Shown: one piece after another, positions 1 through 9,479 of the stretch
Layout of the letters: each line of letters starts with the position of its first letter
How positions within the stretch are numbered: the first letter of the stretch is position 1
Assembly: GCF_051967035.1 (NCBI RefSeq)
Contig: NZ_JBQCKK010000006.1
Coordinates: 127,921 to 191,920 of the forward strand
From: Brevibacillus sp051967035
GTDB taxonomy: Bacteria > Bacillota > Bacilli > Brevibacillales > Brevibacillaceae
DNA: 64,000 nt
Direction of reading: 5' to 3'
Made by a program: the position numbers and the translations under genes
The notes under the pieces: model-generated
What the model was told of the DNA's origin: nothing
Database searches by the model: none
Seen by the model: only the letters and a program-made list of their open reading frames with translations

Positions 1-287
1 TCGCTCTCTGCAAGCCCATTTACAAGCTCATTCATTCGTGCCAGCACTTCCATCCGCTTCTCGTGGCGCTGTGCCAGATTCAGCTTCTGATCGTATTCGA
101 ACAACTGCTTTTCTGCCCGCTTGATGTGGTCGTAAACAGCTTGTCGGCTGACCTCGTGCATTTCCGCTATTTCTCCGAGCGACAAGTCATCCAGATAGTA
201 CAGCTCCAGATATTCTCGCTGCTTGCCCTTGAGTAGCGGCGCATAAAAGTCAAACAAGAGATTGACTTGATTGGTCTTTTCTAGCAT
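1..287 (-). CDS. ylxM: YlxM-family putative DNA-binding protein, partial (C-terminus cut by window edge)
   Basis: About 95 codons are visible from the ATG at 285-287. The protein has a sigma-70 region-4-like helix-turn-helix around residues 30-60 (SLGEIAEMHEVSRQAVYDHI), as in the UPF0122/YlxM family. In Bacillus and Streptococcus ylxM lies between ftsY and ffh and is linked to the signal recognition particle system. Here it follows ftsY on the same strand, so ffh is expected just outside the window. It has its own promoter in the 143-nt gap after ftsY. The family assignment is firm from sequence and context; its molecular role is poorly known. Confidence 0.93.
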   Translation of the reverse strand, partial: MLEKTNQVNLLFDFYAPLLKGKQREYLELYYLDDLSLGEIAEMHEVSRQAVYDHIKRAEKQLFEYDQKLNLAQRHEKRMEVLARMNELVNGLAES

Positions 288-324
288 GAAACCAATCCTT
301 TGCTATGAGGTACTCGTTTCGAAA

Positions 325-347
325 CTGTAAAGGCTTTTTCTTTACAG
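325..347 (-). repeat. Perfect inverted repeat at the 5' end of the ylxM transcript
   Basis: CTGTAAAG and CTTTACAG form perfect 8-bp arms around a 7-nt loop. The repeat begins within a few nucleotides of the predicted transcription start, so it is either a 5' leader hairpin or an operator overlapping +1. No known regulator consensus was recognised. Confidence 0.55.
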
Positions 348-357
348 CACGTAGATT

Positions 358-386
358 ATAGTACCTAATTCTACACCTAGTGTCAA
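358..386 (-). promoter_or_regulatory. Sigma-A promoter for ylxM(-ffh)
   Basis: On the minus strand TTGACA (381-386) is followed after exactly 17 nt by TACTAT (358-363). This lies in the ftsY-ylxM gap, so ylxM and the expected ffh can be transcribed separately from the fab-smc-ftsY operon. The register TATAAT at 355-360 would need a 20-nt spacer and is less likely. Confidence 0.75.
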
Positions 387-430
387 GGTTTTTTATTGAC
401 ATCTTTTTTTTGGTCCAGACATCTATACGA

Positions 431-1438
431 TTACGCGTTTTCCTGCTCTTCGGCTTCCTCTTTTTGAATCAATCCGGCAAACAGCGCATGAACAAACTGT
501 TCCGGATCGAACGGCTGTAGATCGTCCATCTTCTCGCCCAGGCCGACGTATTTGACTGGAATGTTCAGCTCGTTGCGGATCGCGATGACGATGCCGCCCT
601 TTGCCGTACCGTCGAGCTTGGTCAGGACGAGGCCGGTCACTCCGGCAGACTGTCCGAACGTCTTCGCCTGGGACAGCGCGTTTTGCCCTGTCGTCGCGTC
701 GAGGACGAGCAAGACTTCATGCGGCGCGCCGGGCAGTTCGCGCTGCAACACGCGACGCACCTTCGCCAGCTCTTCCATCAGATTGACCTTGTTTTGCAGA
801 CGTCCGGCCGTATCGCACAAGAGCACGTCGACCTTGCGCGATTTGGCGGCCTGAATCGCGTCGTAAATGACGGCTGCCGGATCGGAGCCTTGCTGCTGCT
901 TGATGACATCCACGCCGACGCGCTCGCCCCATACCTCCAGCTGCTCGATCGCCGCTGCCCGGAACGTATCGCCTGCGGCCAGCAGCACGTTTTTTCCCTG
1001 CTGCTTGAACATGTGCGCCATTTTTCCGATCGTCGTCGTTTTACCCACTCCGTTTACCCCGACGAACAAAATGACATTCAGCCGTCCGTCCTCGACGTTG
1101 AGCATCCTGTCTGTCGACTCGTCGTTTTTCAAAAGGGCCACGAGCTTCTCCGACAGGATCGGCTGCAGGTCCATGGCGTTTTCGATTTTTTGCTTGCGCA
1201 CTTCTGTCCGCAAATCGTCGATCAGCTCCATGACGGTGCTGACCCCGACATCGGACGTAATCAAAATTTCTTCCAGTTCATCGAAGAAATCGTCGTCGAT
1301 TTTTTTGTAGCGGCGGACCAGATCCTCCACTTTTTCCACCAGCAAATCTCGCGTTTTCGCCAATCCATCCGTAAATTTCTGGGTGACCTCTTCGGATTTT
1401 TGGACGATCGCGTCACGAAGACGCTTGAAAAAGCTCAT
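431..1438 (-). CDS. ftsY: Signal recognition particle receptor FtsY
   Basis: FtsY is the SRP GTPase receptor that docks ribosome-SRP complexes at the membrane. The N-terminal helical part (about residues 1-90) leads into the NG GTPase domain with G1 GVNGVGKTTT, DTFRAAAIEQL, DTAGR and TKLDGTAKGG in the expected order. The acidic A domain is short, as is normal for Firmicutes. An upstream in-frame ATG at 1444 abuts the ribosome site AAGGAAG, whereas the ATG at 1438 sits 6 nt after it, so 1438 is chosen, giving 335 residues beginning MSFFKRL. It follows smc after about 135 nt and is probably the last gene of the fapR-fab-rnc-smc-ftsY transcript. Confidence 0.97.
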   Translation of the reverse strand: MSFFKRLRDAIVQKSEEVTQKFTDGLAKTRDLLVEKVEDLVRRYKKIDDDFFDELEEILITSDVGVSTVMELIDDLRTEVRKQKIENAMDLQPILSEKLVALLKNDESTDRMLNVEDGRLNVILFVGVNGVGKTTTIGKMAHMFKQQGKNVLLAAGDTFRAAAIEQLEVWGERVGVDVIKQQQGSDPAAVIYDAIQAAKSRKVDVLLCDTAGRLQNKVNLMEELAKVRRVLQRELPGAPHEVLLVLDATTGQNALSQAKTFGQSAGVTGLVLTKLDGTAKGGIVIAIRNELNIPVKYVGLGEKMDDLQPFDPEQFVHALFAGLIQKEEAEEQENA

Positions 1439-1573
1439 ATTCATCTTCCTTTGCGGATAATCTTGTCAAACATTCTCATCGAGACGTGCGTCGACGCCCC
1501 TCTCCTCCCGCTTGCGTGCGGGCCCGCACAATGCGACGGCACCTTACGAAGCACTAGGAGGCATCAGGGGGCA

Positions 1574-4500
1574 TCAGGAGGCAGACTCGACGAATTTGGC
1601 GCTGTCCTCCAGCTTCACCGAAACCAGCTTGGACACGCCGCCCTCCTGCATCGTGATGCCGTACAAGACGTCAGCGCTCTCCATCGTGCCTTTGCGGTGC
1701 GTCACGCAAATGAACTGCGTCTGGCTGCTGAACTGCTGCATGTATTCGGCAAAGCGGCTGACGTTTGCCTCATCCAGCGCCGCCTCCACCTCGTCCAGCA
1801 CGCAGAACGGCACGGGCTTGACGCGCAAAATGGCAAAGAGCAGCGCCATCGCGGTCAGCGCGCGCTCGCCCCCGGAGAGCAGGGCCAGGTTTTGCAGCTT
1901 TTTGCCTGGCGGCTGTGCGACGATGTCGATTCCCGTTTCGAGCAGGTTGTCCGGATTGGACAAGAGCAAATCGGCCCGCCCTCCCCCGAACAGCTGCACG
2001 AACACGTCGCGGAACTGCTCGGAGATCGCCTCAAACGTCTCCTTGAAACGGCGGGACATCTCCGCGTCCATCTCCTGAATCACCCGGTAGAGCATGTCTT
2101 TTGCTTCATTCAGGTCGTCTTCCTGCGCCCGTAAAAACTGCTGGCGCTCGGAAAGCCGCTCGTACTCCTCAATCGCTCCGAGATTGACTGTCCCAAGCGC
2201 AGCCATTTGCTTTTTCAGCTGGGCGACCACTTGCATCTCCGCTTGCAGTTCTCCGCGCGGCGGGTATTTTTGCTTCGCCAGATCGTAGCTCATTTCGTAT
2301 TCTTCCGAGAGTTTATTCAACAGATGGTCAAGCTCTACCTCCCCGCGGTTGACCTTGACTTCCTCCTGATGAAGCTTCTCCTCCAGCGCTTTGACCTCGC
2401 GGCGAATTTCTTTTACGTGCACTTCCACCTGCTCCTGCTTGTGGAACAGCGTCGCCCGCTCGTTGCGGCGCTCGGCAATCAGTCCGGCTACCCGTTCCTT
2501 ATCCTGGCGCAGCTCTTGGATGCGCTGATCCAGCTCCAGCCCGGACGATTCGTTCGTGCGCTCCAGCTCGTCCAGTGCGGCGAGATTCGCGTTTTGCTCT
2601 TCCCATTCGCGCTGGAGCAAGCTTTTTTGTTCCAGCAGGCGCTCCGTCTGCTCCAGGCGGGACTGGTGTTCCTGCTTCACCTGCGCATTCAAGACTTTCA
2701 AGCTGGTAATTTTCTGGTTCATTTCTTCCTTGGATTCCAACTGTTCCTGGCGCTTGGCCTCCGCTTCGGCGATCCGCTCGCTCAGCTTTTGCTCCTCTTG
2801 CTCCAGAACGGCCAACTCCGCTTGCAGCTGCTCTTGCTTGCGCAGCGCTTCTTCCATTTCTTTCTGGTAGGCGGCAATATCCTGCTCCACGAGCTTGGCC
2901 CGCTCGCCAAGCGAGCGTCCCTCTGCCTCGGCTTGCTGCAAAAGCCCTTTGACTTCCTGCTCCTTCAACCGCAGGGCTTCGCCTTCCGAGCGGAGCGCTT
3001 CCTGCTCCTCTTCCATGCGGCCAAGCTCTCCCGCCAGCTGTTCCATTCGCGTAGTATGTCCAGAAATTGCCTCTTCGATTTCGCGCATGTGCGCTTCCAG
3101 TTCTTCTGCCTGACGATTGCGACCGAGCAGGTTGGTGCTGTTTTTCTTCAGGGCACCCCCTGTCATCGAACCGCCTGCGTTGACGATATCGCCTTCGAGC
3201 GTTACGACGCGGTACCGATAGCCGAGCGTACGAGCGACACGGTTTGCCTGCTCCAGCTTTTCCGTCACAATGACGTTGCCGAGCATGCTTTCCAAAATCG
3301 GGCGGTACGCTTCCTCAAACGAAACCAGCTCGCTGGCGATCCCGACTACACCGCTTTCTTTTGCCAACTGCTGCCGGTCACCAGCCTGCAAGGTGCGCGG
3401 CCGGATGACATCCAGCGGCAAAAAGGTAGCGCGACCGGCATTGTGCTGCTTCAAATAAGCAATCGCCGCTCGCCCTGCCGCCTCGTTCTCGACCACGACG
3501 TTTTGCAACGCGCCGCCCAAGGCGACCTCAATCGCCGTCTCGTACTGCTGCGGCACGACAACCAGCTCGGCTACCGCGCCGTGAATGCCTTTGAAGCCCC
3601 GCTCGCGTGCCTTGAGAATTTCTTTTACCCCTTGCTGGAATCCGGCAAATTCGGATTGCATTTCCTTGATGAGGTCCAAGCGGGACTTCGCCGCTTCCCG
3701 TTTTTGCTCGAACTGACGCAGTTCCCGGCGAACCTGTTCCATGCGCGCCTGTCCATCGCGTAAGCCGTCCACCAACTGCTTGTAGCGGGTAGCCGTCTCC
3801 TGAAGGGAGCGCTCGATTTGGGCCAACTGCTCCTGCAGCTCGGCCATTCGCACCTGACGCTGCCCCTCTTCCAGATCCAGCTGTTCCTTGCCGGACAACT
3901 GCCGCTCGACACGCGCCTGCGATGTCTGCACCAGCTGCTGCTGATGGCGAATTTCGTTGCGCAAGTTGGCCATTTCATTCAGCTTTTCAAAATAATCGCC
4001 CTTCAAGCGCTCCACGTCGTCTGTCAACGACTGCACCATGGAGAAAAATTGCCCCTCTGCCTCCTGCAAGGAAGCGTGGGCTTCCGTCATCCGCCGATAG
4101 GCTTCCTGCGCACGCTCCTGCTCTTCGGCAAGCTCCGCTTCCAGCGCGTGCTGCTTCTCCGTCAGCCTGTGCATCTGCTCCATCGTCTGCTGGCGATTGG
4201 CGCTCAAATTGCGCATCCGCTCCCGCAATACTTCGCGCTGGCCTTCTACCTTTTCCGTCTCCTCGCTCACCGTCAAGAGAACGTGTTGCAGTTCCTCGAT
4301 CGATTGGTCGATTTGGGTGACAGAAAAACGGGCCTGCTCCAAATCGGCTTCGTGCTTGGATGCTTCCGTCGTCTGCGTCATCAACTGCTCGCGAAGCTCC
4401 TGCACGCGTTGCGTCGCGGCCTCCCATTTTTGGTGCGCGGCCTCGATCTGCTGCACGTACAATGCGACTTCATGCTCGACCAGTTGGCGATGCAGTTCCT

Positions 4501-5146
4501 GGTATCTCTTCGCCGTCTCTGCCTGTTCCTGCAAGGGTCCGATCTGTTCGGTAATCTCGCTGACGATATCGTGGATGCGAACCAGATTTTGCTCGGTGTC
4601 TTCGAGCTTTTTCTCCGCCTCGCGCTTGCGGGTCTTGTACTTGACGATTCCCGCTGCTTCTTCAAAAATGCCGCGACGATCTTCGGACTTGGTGCTGAGA
4701 ATTTCTTCGATTTTTCCCTGACCGATAATCGAATACGCTTCTTTTCCCAGACCTGTATCCATAAACAGTTCCATAATGTCCTTCAAGCGGCAGGATCTGT
4801 TGTTGATGTAATACTCGCTTTCGCCGGAGCGATAGACTCTGCGCGTGATGGAAACCTCCGAATATTCTACGTCCAGGGATCGGTCCGTATTATCCAAGGT
4901 AAGCGTCACTTCCGCAAAGTTCACGGGCTTGCGCTTGTCGCTGCCCGCGAAAATAATATCCTCCATCTTCGCCCCGCGCAGCGACTTGGCACTCTGTTCC
5001 CCGAGCACCCAGCGGATCGAGTCGGAAACGTTGCTTTTGCCGCTTCCATTCGGACCGACTACCGCTGTCACTCCTGGGACGAACTCGAATTCCGTCCTGT
5101 CGGCAAAAGATTTGAATCCTGCCAGTTCCAGGCGCTTCAAATACAT
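1574..5146 (-). CDS. smc: Chromosome segregation protein SMC
   Basis: SMC is the core of the SMC-ScpAB condensin that compacts and separates chromosomes. It has an N-terminal ATPase half with Walker A GPNGSGKS near residue 32, long heptad-rich coiled coils, a hinge near residues 510-670, and a C-terminal half with signature LLSGGERALTA and Walker B FCVLDEVEAALDE. The length of 1190 residues is typical. The frame is open another 47 codons upstream, but GGAGG lies just before the ATG at 5144-5146 and the protein then starts MYLKRLELAGFKSF as in the family. It lies between rnc and ftsY, the conserved Bacillus order. The rnc-smc gap of about 245 nt holds only a weak hairpin (CCGGCT/AGCCGG). Confidence 0.98.
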   Translation of the reverse strand: MYLKRLELAGFKSFADRTEFEFVPGVTAVVGPNGSGKSNVSDSIRWVLGEQSAKSLRGAKMEDIIFAGSDKRKPVNFAEVTLTLDNTDRSLDVEYSEVSITRRVYRSGESEYYINNRSCRLKDIMELFMDTGLGKEAYSIIGQGKIEEILSTKSEDRRGIFEEAAGIVKYKTRKREAEKKLEDTEQNLVRIHDIVSEITEQIGPLQEQAETAKRYQELHRQLVEHEVALYVQQIEAAHQKWEAATQRVQELREQLMTQTTEASKHEADLEQARFSVTQIDQSIEELQHVLLTVSEETEKVEGQREVLRERMRNLSANRQQTMEQMHRLTEKQHALEAELAEEQERAQEAYRRMTEAHASLQEAEGQFFSMVQSLTDDVERLKGDYFEKLNEMANLRNEIRHQQQLVQTSQARVERQLSGKEQLDLEEGQRQVRMAELQEQLAQIERSLQETATRYKQLVDGLRDGQARMEQVRRELRQFEQKREAAKSRLDLIKEMQSEFAGFQQGVKEILKARERGFKGIHGAVAELVVVPQQYETAIEVALGGALQNVVVENEAAGRAAIAYLKQHNAGRATFLPLDVIRPRTLQAGDRQQLAKESGVVGIASELVSFEEAYRPILESMLGNVIVTEKLEQANRVARTLGYRYRVVTLEGDIVNAGGSMTGGALKKNSTNLLGRNRQAEELEAHMREIEEAISGHTTRMEQLAGELGRMEEEQEALRSEGEALRLKEQEVKGLLQQAEAEGRSLGERAKLVEQDIAAYQKEMEEALRKQEQLQAELAVLEQEEQKLSERIAEAEAKRQEQLESKEEMNQKITSLKVLNAQVKQEHQSRLEQTERLLEQKSLLQREWEEQNANLAALDELERTNESSGLELDQRIQELRQDKERVAGLIAERRNERATLFHKQEQVEVHVKEIRREVKALEEKLHQEEVKVNRGEVELDHLLNKLSEEYEMSYDLAKQKYPPRGELQAEMQVVAQLKKQMAALGTVNLGAIEEYERLSERQQFLRAQEDDLNEAKDMLYRVIQEMDAEMSRRFKETFEAISEQFRDVFVQLFGGGRADLLLSNPDNLLETGIDIVAQPPGKKLQNLALLSGGERALTAMALLFAILRVKPVPFCVLDEVEAALDEANVSRFAEYMQQFSSQTQFICVTHRKGTMESADVLYGITMQEGGVSKLVSVKLEDSAKFVESAS

Positions 5147-5391
5147 ACTTACGGTCCTCCTTACCCAACCATCCTCTCTGCCAGTGGCGCACGGCATCAA
5201 CCGGATGGTATCCGAAAAGAGCCCCTGTACCAGACAGGAGCTACTCCACCGCGAGACTTCGTGGTCATATCGAAATAAGTGTATCATAGAAAGCTGTGCC
5301 CACGCAGTATTTTCCCGGCTTTTTCGAGCCGGAACAAAGAAAGCTACACCATCCGCGCCCGCAGACGATGCAGCTCTCTTTTTTCGAGCTT

Positions 5392-6078
5392 TTATTTCTC
5401 TCCCAGCTTCACCAATGCCCGCGCGGCTGCCTGCTGTTCCGCTTCCTTTTTGGAGCGGCCCGAGCCGATGCCAAGCGAGCGATTGTTCAAAAGCACTTCC
5501 GATACGAACTCTCGGTTGTGAGCTGGTCCTTTTTCTTCTACAATGCGATACTGGATGTCTCCCAGATTGTCCTGTTGAACAAATTCCTGCAACTGGCTCT
5601 TGAAGTCTGTTACCTGGGCAAACTCACCCTTGTCGATTCTGGGGTAGACGTATTTTTCCATGAAGGAAAACACGGCATCCAGGCCCTGATCCAGATAGAG
5701 GGCACCAACAAAAGCTTCAAAAACGTCCGCAAGCAAGGCAGGTCGTTGGCGTCCACCAGTCAACTCTTCCCCTTTTCCCAGCAAAACGAGATCGCCAAAA
5801 TTCAGCAGTTCAGCAAATTTAACCAGAGAAGGCTCACAGACAATCGCTGCCCGCAGCTTCGTCATTTCGCCTTCGCTCATCTTCGGAAAAGTTTTGTATA
5901 AAAACTGGGAAACAGTCAACTCAAGCACAGCATCTCCCAAAAACTCCAGCCGTTCGTTGTCTGATATACGTTTGCCGCGTTGCTCGTTCACGTAGGAAGA
6001 ATGGGTGAATGCCTGCCGCAGAACGCTCTCATCGTGAAAGCGAAAGCCGATCTTCTCTTGCAGCTGTGCAAAACTCAT
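5392..6078 (-). CDS. rnc: Ribonuclease III
   Basis: RNase III cleaves double-stranded RNA in rRNA maturation and RNA turnover. The catalytic domain carries the signature ERLEFLGDAVLEL, with a C-terminal double-stranded RNA-binding domain ending in KKEAEQQAAARALVKLG. Two starts are possible: ATG at 6132, immediately after the fabF stop but without a ribosome site, and ATG at 6078, preceded by GGTGGTGA. The second gives 228 residues starting MSFAQLQEKIG and is preferred; the first would add 18 residues. It is co-transcribed with fabF and smc. Confidence 0.95.
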   Translation of the reverse strand: MSFAQLQEKIGFRFHDESVLRQAFTHSSYVNEQRGKRISDNERLEFLGDAVLELTVSQFLYKTFPKMSEGEMTKLRAAIVCEPSLVKFAELLNFGDLVLLGKGEELTGGRQRPALLADVFEAFVGALYLDQGLDAVFSFMEKYVYPRIDKGEFAQVTDFKSQLQEFVQQDNLGDIQYRIVEEKGPAHNREFVSEVLLNNRSLGIGSGRSKKEAEQQAAARALVKLGEK

Positions 6079-6132
6079 CACCCTCACCACCATTCCAGGA
6101 GACTGCCTACCTTTTCTCTCAGTAGGGCTCAT

Positions 6133-7374
6133 TTATGCTTCGTATCGCTTCAGGACCACCGTTGCATTATGACCGCCGAATCCAAACGTGTTGGAAACAG
6201 CCACATGGACGGTCGCCATGCGCGCATGGTTGGGAACGTAGTCGAGATCGCATTCCGGATCAGGGTTTTCCAGGTTGATCGTTGGAGGAAGCACCTGATC
6301 GCGCAGCGCAAAAGCCGTAGCAATGGCCTCGATACCGCCTGTCGCTCCGAGCAGATGGCCTGTCATGGACTTGGTGGAGCTGACAGCCAGCTTGTAGGCG
6401 TGTTCCCCAAATACTTCCTTAATCGCCTGCGTCTCTGCGATATCGCCCTGGTCCGTCGAGGTTCCGTGTGCGTTGATGTAGCCTACCTCGCTCGGATCAA
6501 TGCCCGCGTCGCGCAATGCGTTTTTCATGCAGCGCGCAGCCCCTTCGCCACCGGGCGATGGAGCGGTAATGTGATAGGCATCCGCGCTCATGCCGTAGCC
6601 GATCACTTCCGCGATGATGTTCGCCCCGCGTTTTTTCGCATGCTCAAGCTCTTCCAGAATCAGGACGCCCGCTCCTTCGCCCATGACGAAGCCATCGCGG
6701 TCTTTGTCAAACGGACGGCTTGCTTTTTGCGGCTCGTCGTTGCGCGTGGACATCGCTTTGGCCGAGCAAAAGCCGGCAAACGCCATCGGACGAATCGTCG
6801 CTTCCGCTCCGCCCGCGATCATCACATCCGCGTGACCGAACTGGATCAAACGCAGGGCGTCGCCGATCGCGTTTGTTCCGGTCGCACATGCGGTAATGGC
6901 GCTGGAGGTCGGTCCTTTTGCCCCGTATTGAATGGAGACTGCACCGGAGGCCATGTTGGCAATCAGCATCGGAATGAAAAACGGACTCACGCGGCGCGGA
7001 CCTTTTTCCAACAGCACGGAATGCTGCTCTTCCCATGTCGAAAGCCCGCCAATTCCGGACCCGATGTATACACCCACTCGTTCCGCATTTTCTGGCGTGA
7101 TTTCCAGTTTCGCATCCTCTACCGCCATTTTGGCAGCAGCCAATCCAAACTGAACGAATCGGTCTGTACGTCGTATTTCTTTTTTGTCCATGTACAGCTC
7201 AGGGTTGAAGTCTTTCACTTCGCCCGCGATCTGCGTCGGATAATCCGAAGCGTCAAAAGCAGTCAGGCGGTCAATGCCCGATTTTCCTTCCAGCAGGCTG
7301 TTCCAGAAGGTCTGCGCGTCATTTCCCACCGGGGAGACGACACCGACGCCCGTAATCACCACTCTTCGTTTCAT
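6133..7374 (-). CDS. fabF: Beta-ketoacyl-ACP synthase II
   Basis: FabF condenses malonyl-ACP with acyl-ACP in fatty-acid elongation. The catalytic cysteine lies in SSAITACATGTNA and the two histidines in NAHGTSTDQGD and SMTGHLLGATGG. With the ATG at 7372-7374 the protein is 413 residues, the same as B. subtilis FabF, and begins MKRRVVITGVGVVSPVG. The ribosome site GAGGTGA lies just upstream; an in-frame GTG 9 nt earlier overlaps that site and is rejected. In B. subtilis fabF is paired with fabHA elsewhere, so its inclusion in the fapR operon after acpP is a difference in arrangement. Confidence 0.97.
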   Translation of the reverse strand: MKRRVVITGVGVVSPVGNDAQTFWNSLLEGKSGIDRLTAFDASDYPTQIAGEVKDFNPELYMDKKEIRRTDRFVQFGLAAAKMAVEDAKLEITPENAERVGVYIGSGIGGLSTWEEQHSVLLEKGPRRVSPFFIPMLIANMASGAVSIQYGAKGPTSSAITACATGTNAIGDALRLIQFGHADVMIAGGAEATIRPMAFAGFCSAKAMSTRNDEPQKASRPFDKDRDGFVMGEGAGVLILEELEHAKKRGANIIAEVIGYGMSADAYHITAPSPGGEGAARCMKNALRDAGIDPSEVGYINAHGTSTDQGDIAETQAIKEVFGEHAYKLAVSSTKSMTGHLLGATGGIEAIATAFALRDQVLPPTINLENPDPECDLDYVPNHARMATVHVAVSNTFGFGGHNATVVLKRYEA

Positions 7375-7470
7375 TGCGATCACCTCTATATGAAAGTCAG
7401 CAGTCAGTTTCTCACTTGCACTTCATGCCCAACGTTTGCTCCCTGTATGTATTCGGCGGCAATTGAAGGA

Positions 7471-7495
7471 GAAGTCCCGTATGGTACGGGACTTC
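7471..7495 (-). terminator. Strong hairpin between acpP and fabF (possible attenuator)
   Basis: Perfect 11-bp arms GAAGTCCCGTA/TACGGGACTTC enclose a 3-nt loop, 12 nt after the acpP stop. There is no run of T after it, so it is more likely a partial terminator or RNA-processing/stability hairpin. It would favour high acpP mRNA relative to the fabF-rnc-smc part of the transcript. Confidence 0.6.
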
Positions 7496-7507
7496 CAACT
7501 GATGGAT

Positions 7508-7741
7508 CTACTTGTGAGATTCTATGTACTTGACAACCTCACCAACAGAAGTGATCTTTTCAGCATCTTCGTCAGAAATCTCTAAATCAAACTCGTCTTC
7601 CAGTTCCATGACGAGTTCCACTACATCCAGGGAGTCAGCGCCCAGGTCTTCTTTGAAAGAAGCTTCCAAAGTAATCTTGGACTCATCTACACCCAGACGA
7701 TCGACGATGATTTTCTTCACGCGCTCCAATGTATCTGCCAT
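7508..7741 (-). CDS. acpP: Acyl carrier protein
   Basis: The 77-residue acidic ACP carries growing acyl chains on a phosphopantetheine arm attached to the serine of [12 protein letters not shown]. The length and helix pattern are those of canonical AcpP. A strong ribosome site (GGGGGGTGA) precedes the ATG. It lies between fabG and fabF, with a stable hairpin just downstream that may raise its expression above neighbouring genes. Confidence 0.98.
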
Positions 7742-7794
7742 TTTACTTCACCCCCTCTCCCGTATTATAGTGGATGAGCTGTCAAAAAACCAGT

Positions 7795-8535
7795 TTACAT
7801 GTACATGCCGCCGTCCACATGCAAGGTTTGGCCAGTCATGTAGTTGGCTGCATCGGAAGCAAGGAACAGAACGACGGACGCAATGTCCTCTGTCTGGCCC
7901 AGCCGTGCGAGCGGAATCTGGCTGATGAGGCCGGCTTTTACGTCCTCCGGCAGCACGGCCGTCATTTCGGTATCGATAAATCCAGGCGCTACCGCGTTCA
8001 CCGTGATGCCCCGGCTCGCCAATTCGCGCGCGGCCGTTTTGGTCAGGCCGATAACACCCGCTTTTGCCGCCACGTAGTTAGCTTGCCCCGCATTGCCGAT
8101 CACCCCTACCACGGACGTAATATTGATGATCTTGCCCGAGCGCTGCTTCATCATCGGCCGAGTCGCCGCTTTCAGGCAGTTGAATACGCCTTTCAAGTTG
8201 GTGGCAATGACGTCGTCCCACTCTTCTTCCTTCATGCGCATCAGCAAATTGTCGCGGGTAATCCCGGCGTTGTTGACCAAAATGTCGATCGTTCCAAAAT
8301 GATCCAAAGCGGCCTTGAACATGTCGCCCACTTCTTCGGACGAAGAAACGTTGGCGCGAACCATGATCGCATCGCGGCCAAGCTCCTTGATCTTGGCCAC
8401 GGTCTCCGCAGCTGCCGCTTCGCTTCCTGCGTAGTTTACCACGACATTCGCCCCTGCTTCGGCCAGCTTGAGGGCAATGGCACGGCCAATCCCGCGGGAG
8501 GCTCCTGTCACAAGCGCTGTTTTTCCTGTTAGCAT
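7795..8535 (-). CDS. fabG: 3-oxoacyl-ACP reductase
   Basis: FabG is the NADPH-dependent reductase of the elongation cycle. This short-chain dehydrogenase of 246 residues has the nucleotide-binding motif TGASRGIG near the N-terminus, the NNAG motif, and the catalytic Ser (ITSVVG) and YxxxK (NYVAAKAG). The start ATG overlaps the end of fabD by 7 nt, with GGAGGG upstream, which suggests translational coupling. Order fabD-fabG-acpP is conserved in Firmicutes. Confidence 0.97.
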   Translation of the reverse strand: MLTGKTALVTGASRGIGRAIALKLAEAGANVVVNYAGSEAAAAETVAKIKELGRDAIMVRANVSSSEEVGDMFKAALDHFGTIDILVNNAGITRDNLLMRMKEEEWDDVIATNLKGVFNCLKAATRPMMKQRSGKIINITSVVGVIGNAGQANYVAAKAGVIGLTKTAARELASRGITVNAVAPGFIDTEMTAVLPEDVKAGLISQIPLARLGQTEDIASVVLFLASDAANYMTGQTLHVDGGMYM

Positions 8536-9479
8536 AGTATCCCTCCGTTCAAAAGCTCAGTCAAGGACTCCATGTCCTGCACCGAAACGATCGTCGTATC
8601 GGCTGGCGCGATTTTCTTAATCAGTCCCGCAAGCACCTTGCCTGGTCCGATTTCCACGAATGTGGTCACGCCTGCTTCTACCATCCACTGCACCGAGTCC
8701 TCCCACAAAACCGGAGCGGATACTTGCTGCACCAGTTGCTCGACAATCGTCGCCGCTTCGGTAACCGGGCGTGCCGTCACGTTTGCCACGACTGGTACGC
8801 TTGCTTCGCGGACTGTGACGCCTGCAAGCACCGCCTGCAATTTGTCTGCAGCCGGCTGCATCAGGCTGGAGTGGAACGGCCCGCTCACGTTCAGCGGGAG
8901 CACACGCTTCGCGCCTGCTGCCTTGGCCTTTTCGCCCGCCAGCTTGACCCCTTCAGCCGAGCCGGAGATGACGATTTGCCCCGGGCCGTTCATATTCGCT
9001 GGCTGAACCGGATAACCGGAAGCCGTCACTTCCTCACATACGGCTTGCAAGGCTGCCCGCTCCATGTTCAAAACCGCCGCCATCGCGCCCTGGCCTGCCG
9101 GAACGGCTTCTTCCATGAATTGACCGCGTGCGCGAACGACTTTCACCGCATCCGAAAAAGACAGCGCGTCTGCTGCCACCAGCGCCGAGTATTCTCCCAG
9201 ACTGTGGCCTGCCACGAAATCAGGCGTATAGTCCGGCAACTTTTCCTTCAAGGCGGCCAGCACGGCCATACTCGCGGTCAAAATCGCCGGCTGCGTGTTC
9301 GCCGTCAGCTTCAGCTCTTCTTCCGGGCCTGCAAAACACAGACCGGAAAGCGAAAAGCCAAGCGCGGCATCTGCCTGTTCAAAAATGCGACGGGCTGCTT
9401 CCGACTGCTCGGAAAGCGTCTGTCCCATTCCGACGAATTGCGAGCCTTGCCCCGGAAACACAAATGCTACTTTCCCCAC
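8529..9479 (-). CDS. fabD: Malonyl-CoA:ACP transacylase
   Basis: FabD loads malonyl groups onto ACP. The FPGQGSQ motif lies at the N-terminus, the active serine in GHSLGEYSA and the active histidine in SGPFHSSLM. The start is taken as GTG at 9477-9479, which overlaps the fabH stop in TAGTG; GGGAG lies upstream. This gives 316 residues, as in B. subtilis FabD. An ATG 36 nt further upstream lies inside fabH and has no ribosome site. The one-base overlap points to translational coupling with fabH. Confidence 0.96.
   Translation of the reverse strand: MGKVAFVFPGQGSQFVGMGQTLSEQSEAARRIFEQADAALGFSLSGLCFAGPEEELKLTANTQPAILTASMAVLAALKEKLPDYTPDFVAGHSLGEYSALVAADALSFSDAVKVVRARGQFMEEAVPAGQGAMAAVLNMERAALQAVCEEVTASGYPVQPANMNGPGQIVISGSAEGVKLAGEKAKAAGAKRVLPLNVSGPFHSSLMQPAADKLQAVLAGVTVREASVPVVANVTARPVTEAATIVEQLVQQVSAPVLWEDSVQWMVEAGVTTFVEIGPGKVLAGLIKKIAPADTTIVSVQDMESLTELLNGGILC

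Noticed and set aside
683..5278. Long plus-strand frames (483, 518 and 486 codons) opposite ftsY and smc
   Set aside because: They lie fully antisense to well-conserved genes, have no ribosome sites and arise from the Leu/Gln/Glu-rich coiled-coil codons of smc.
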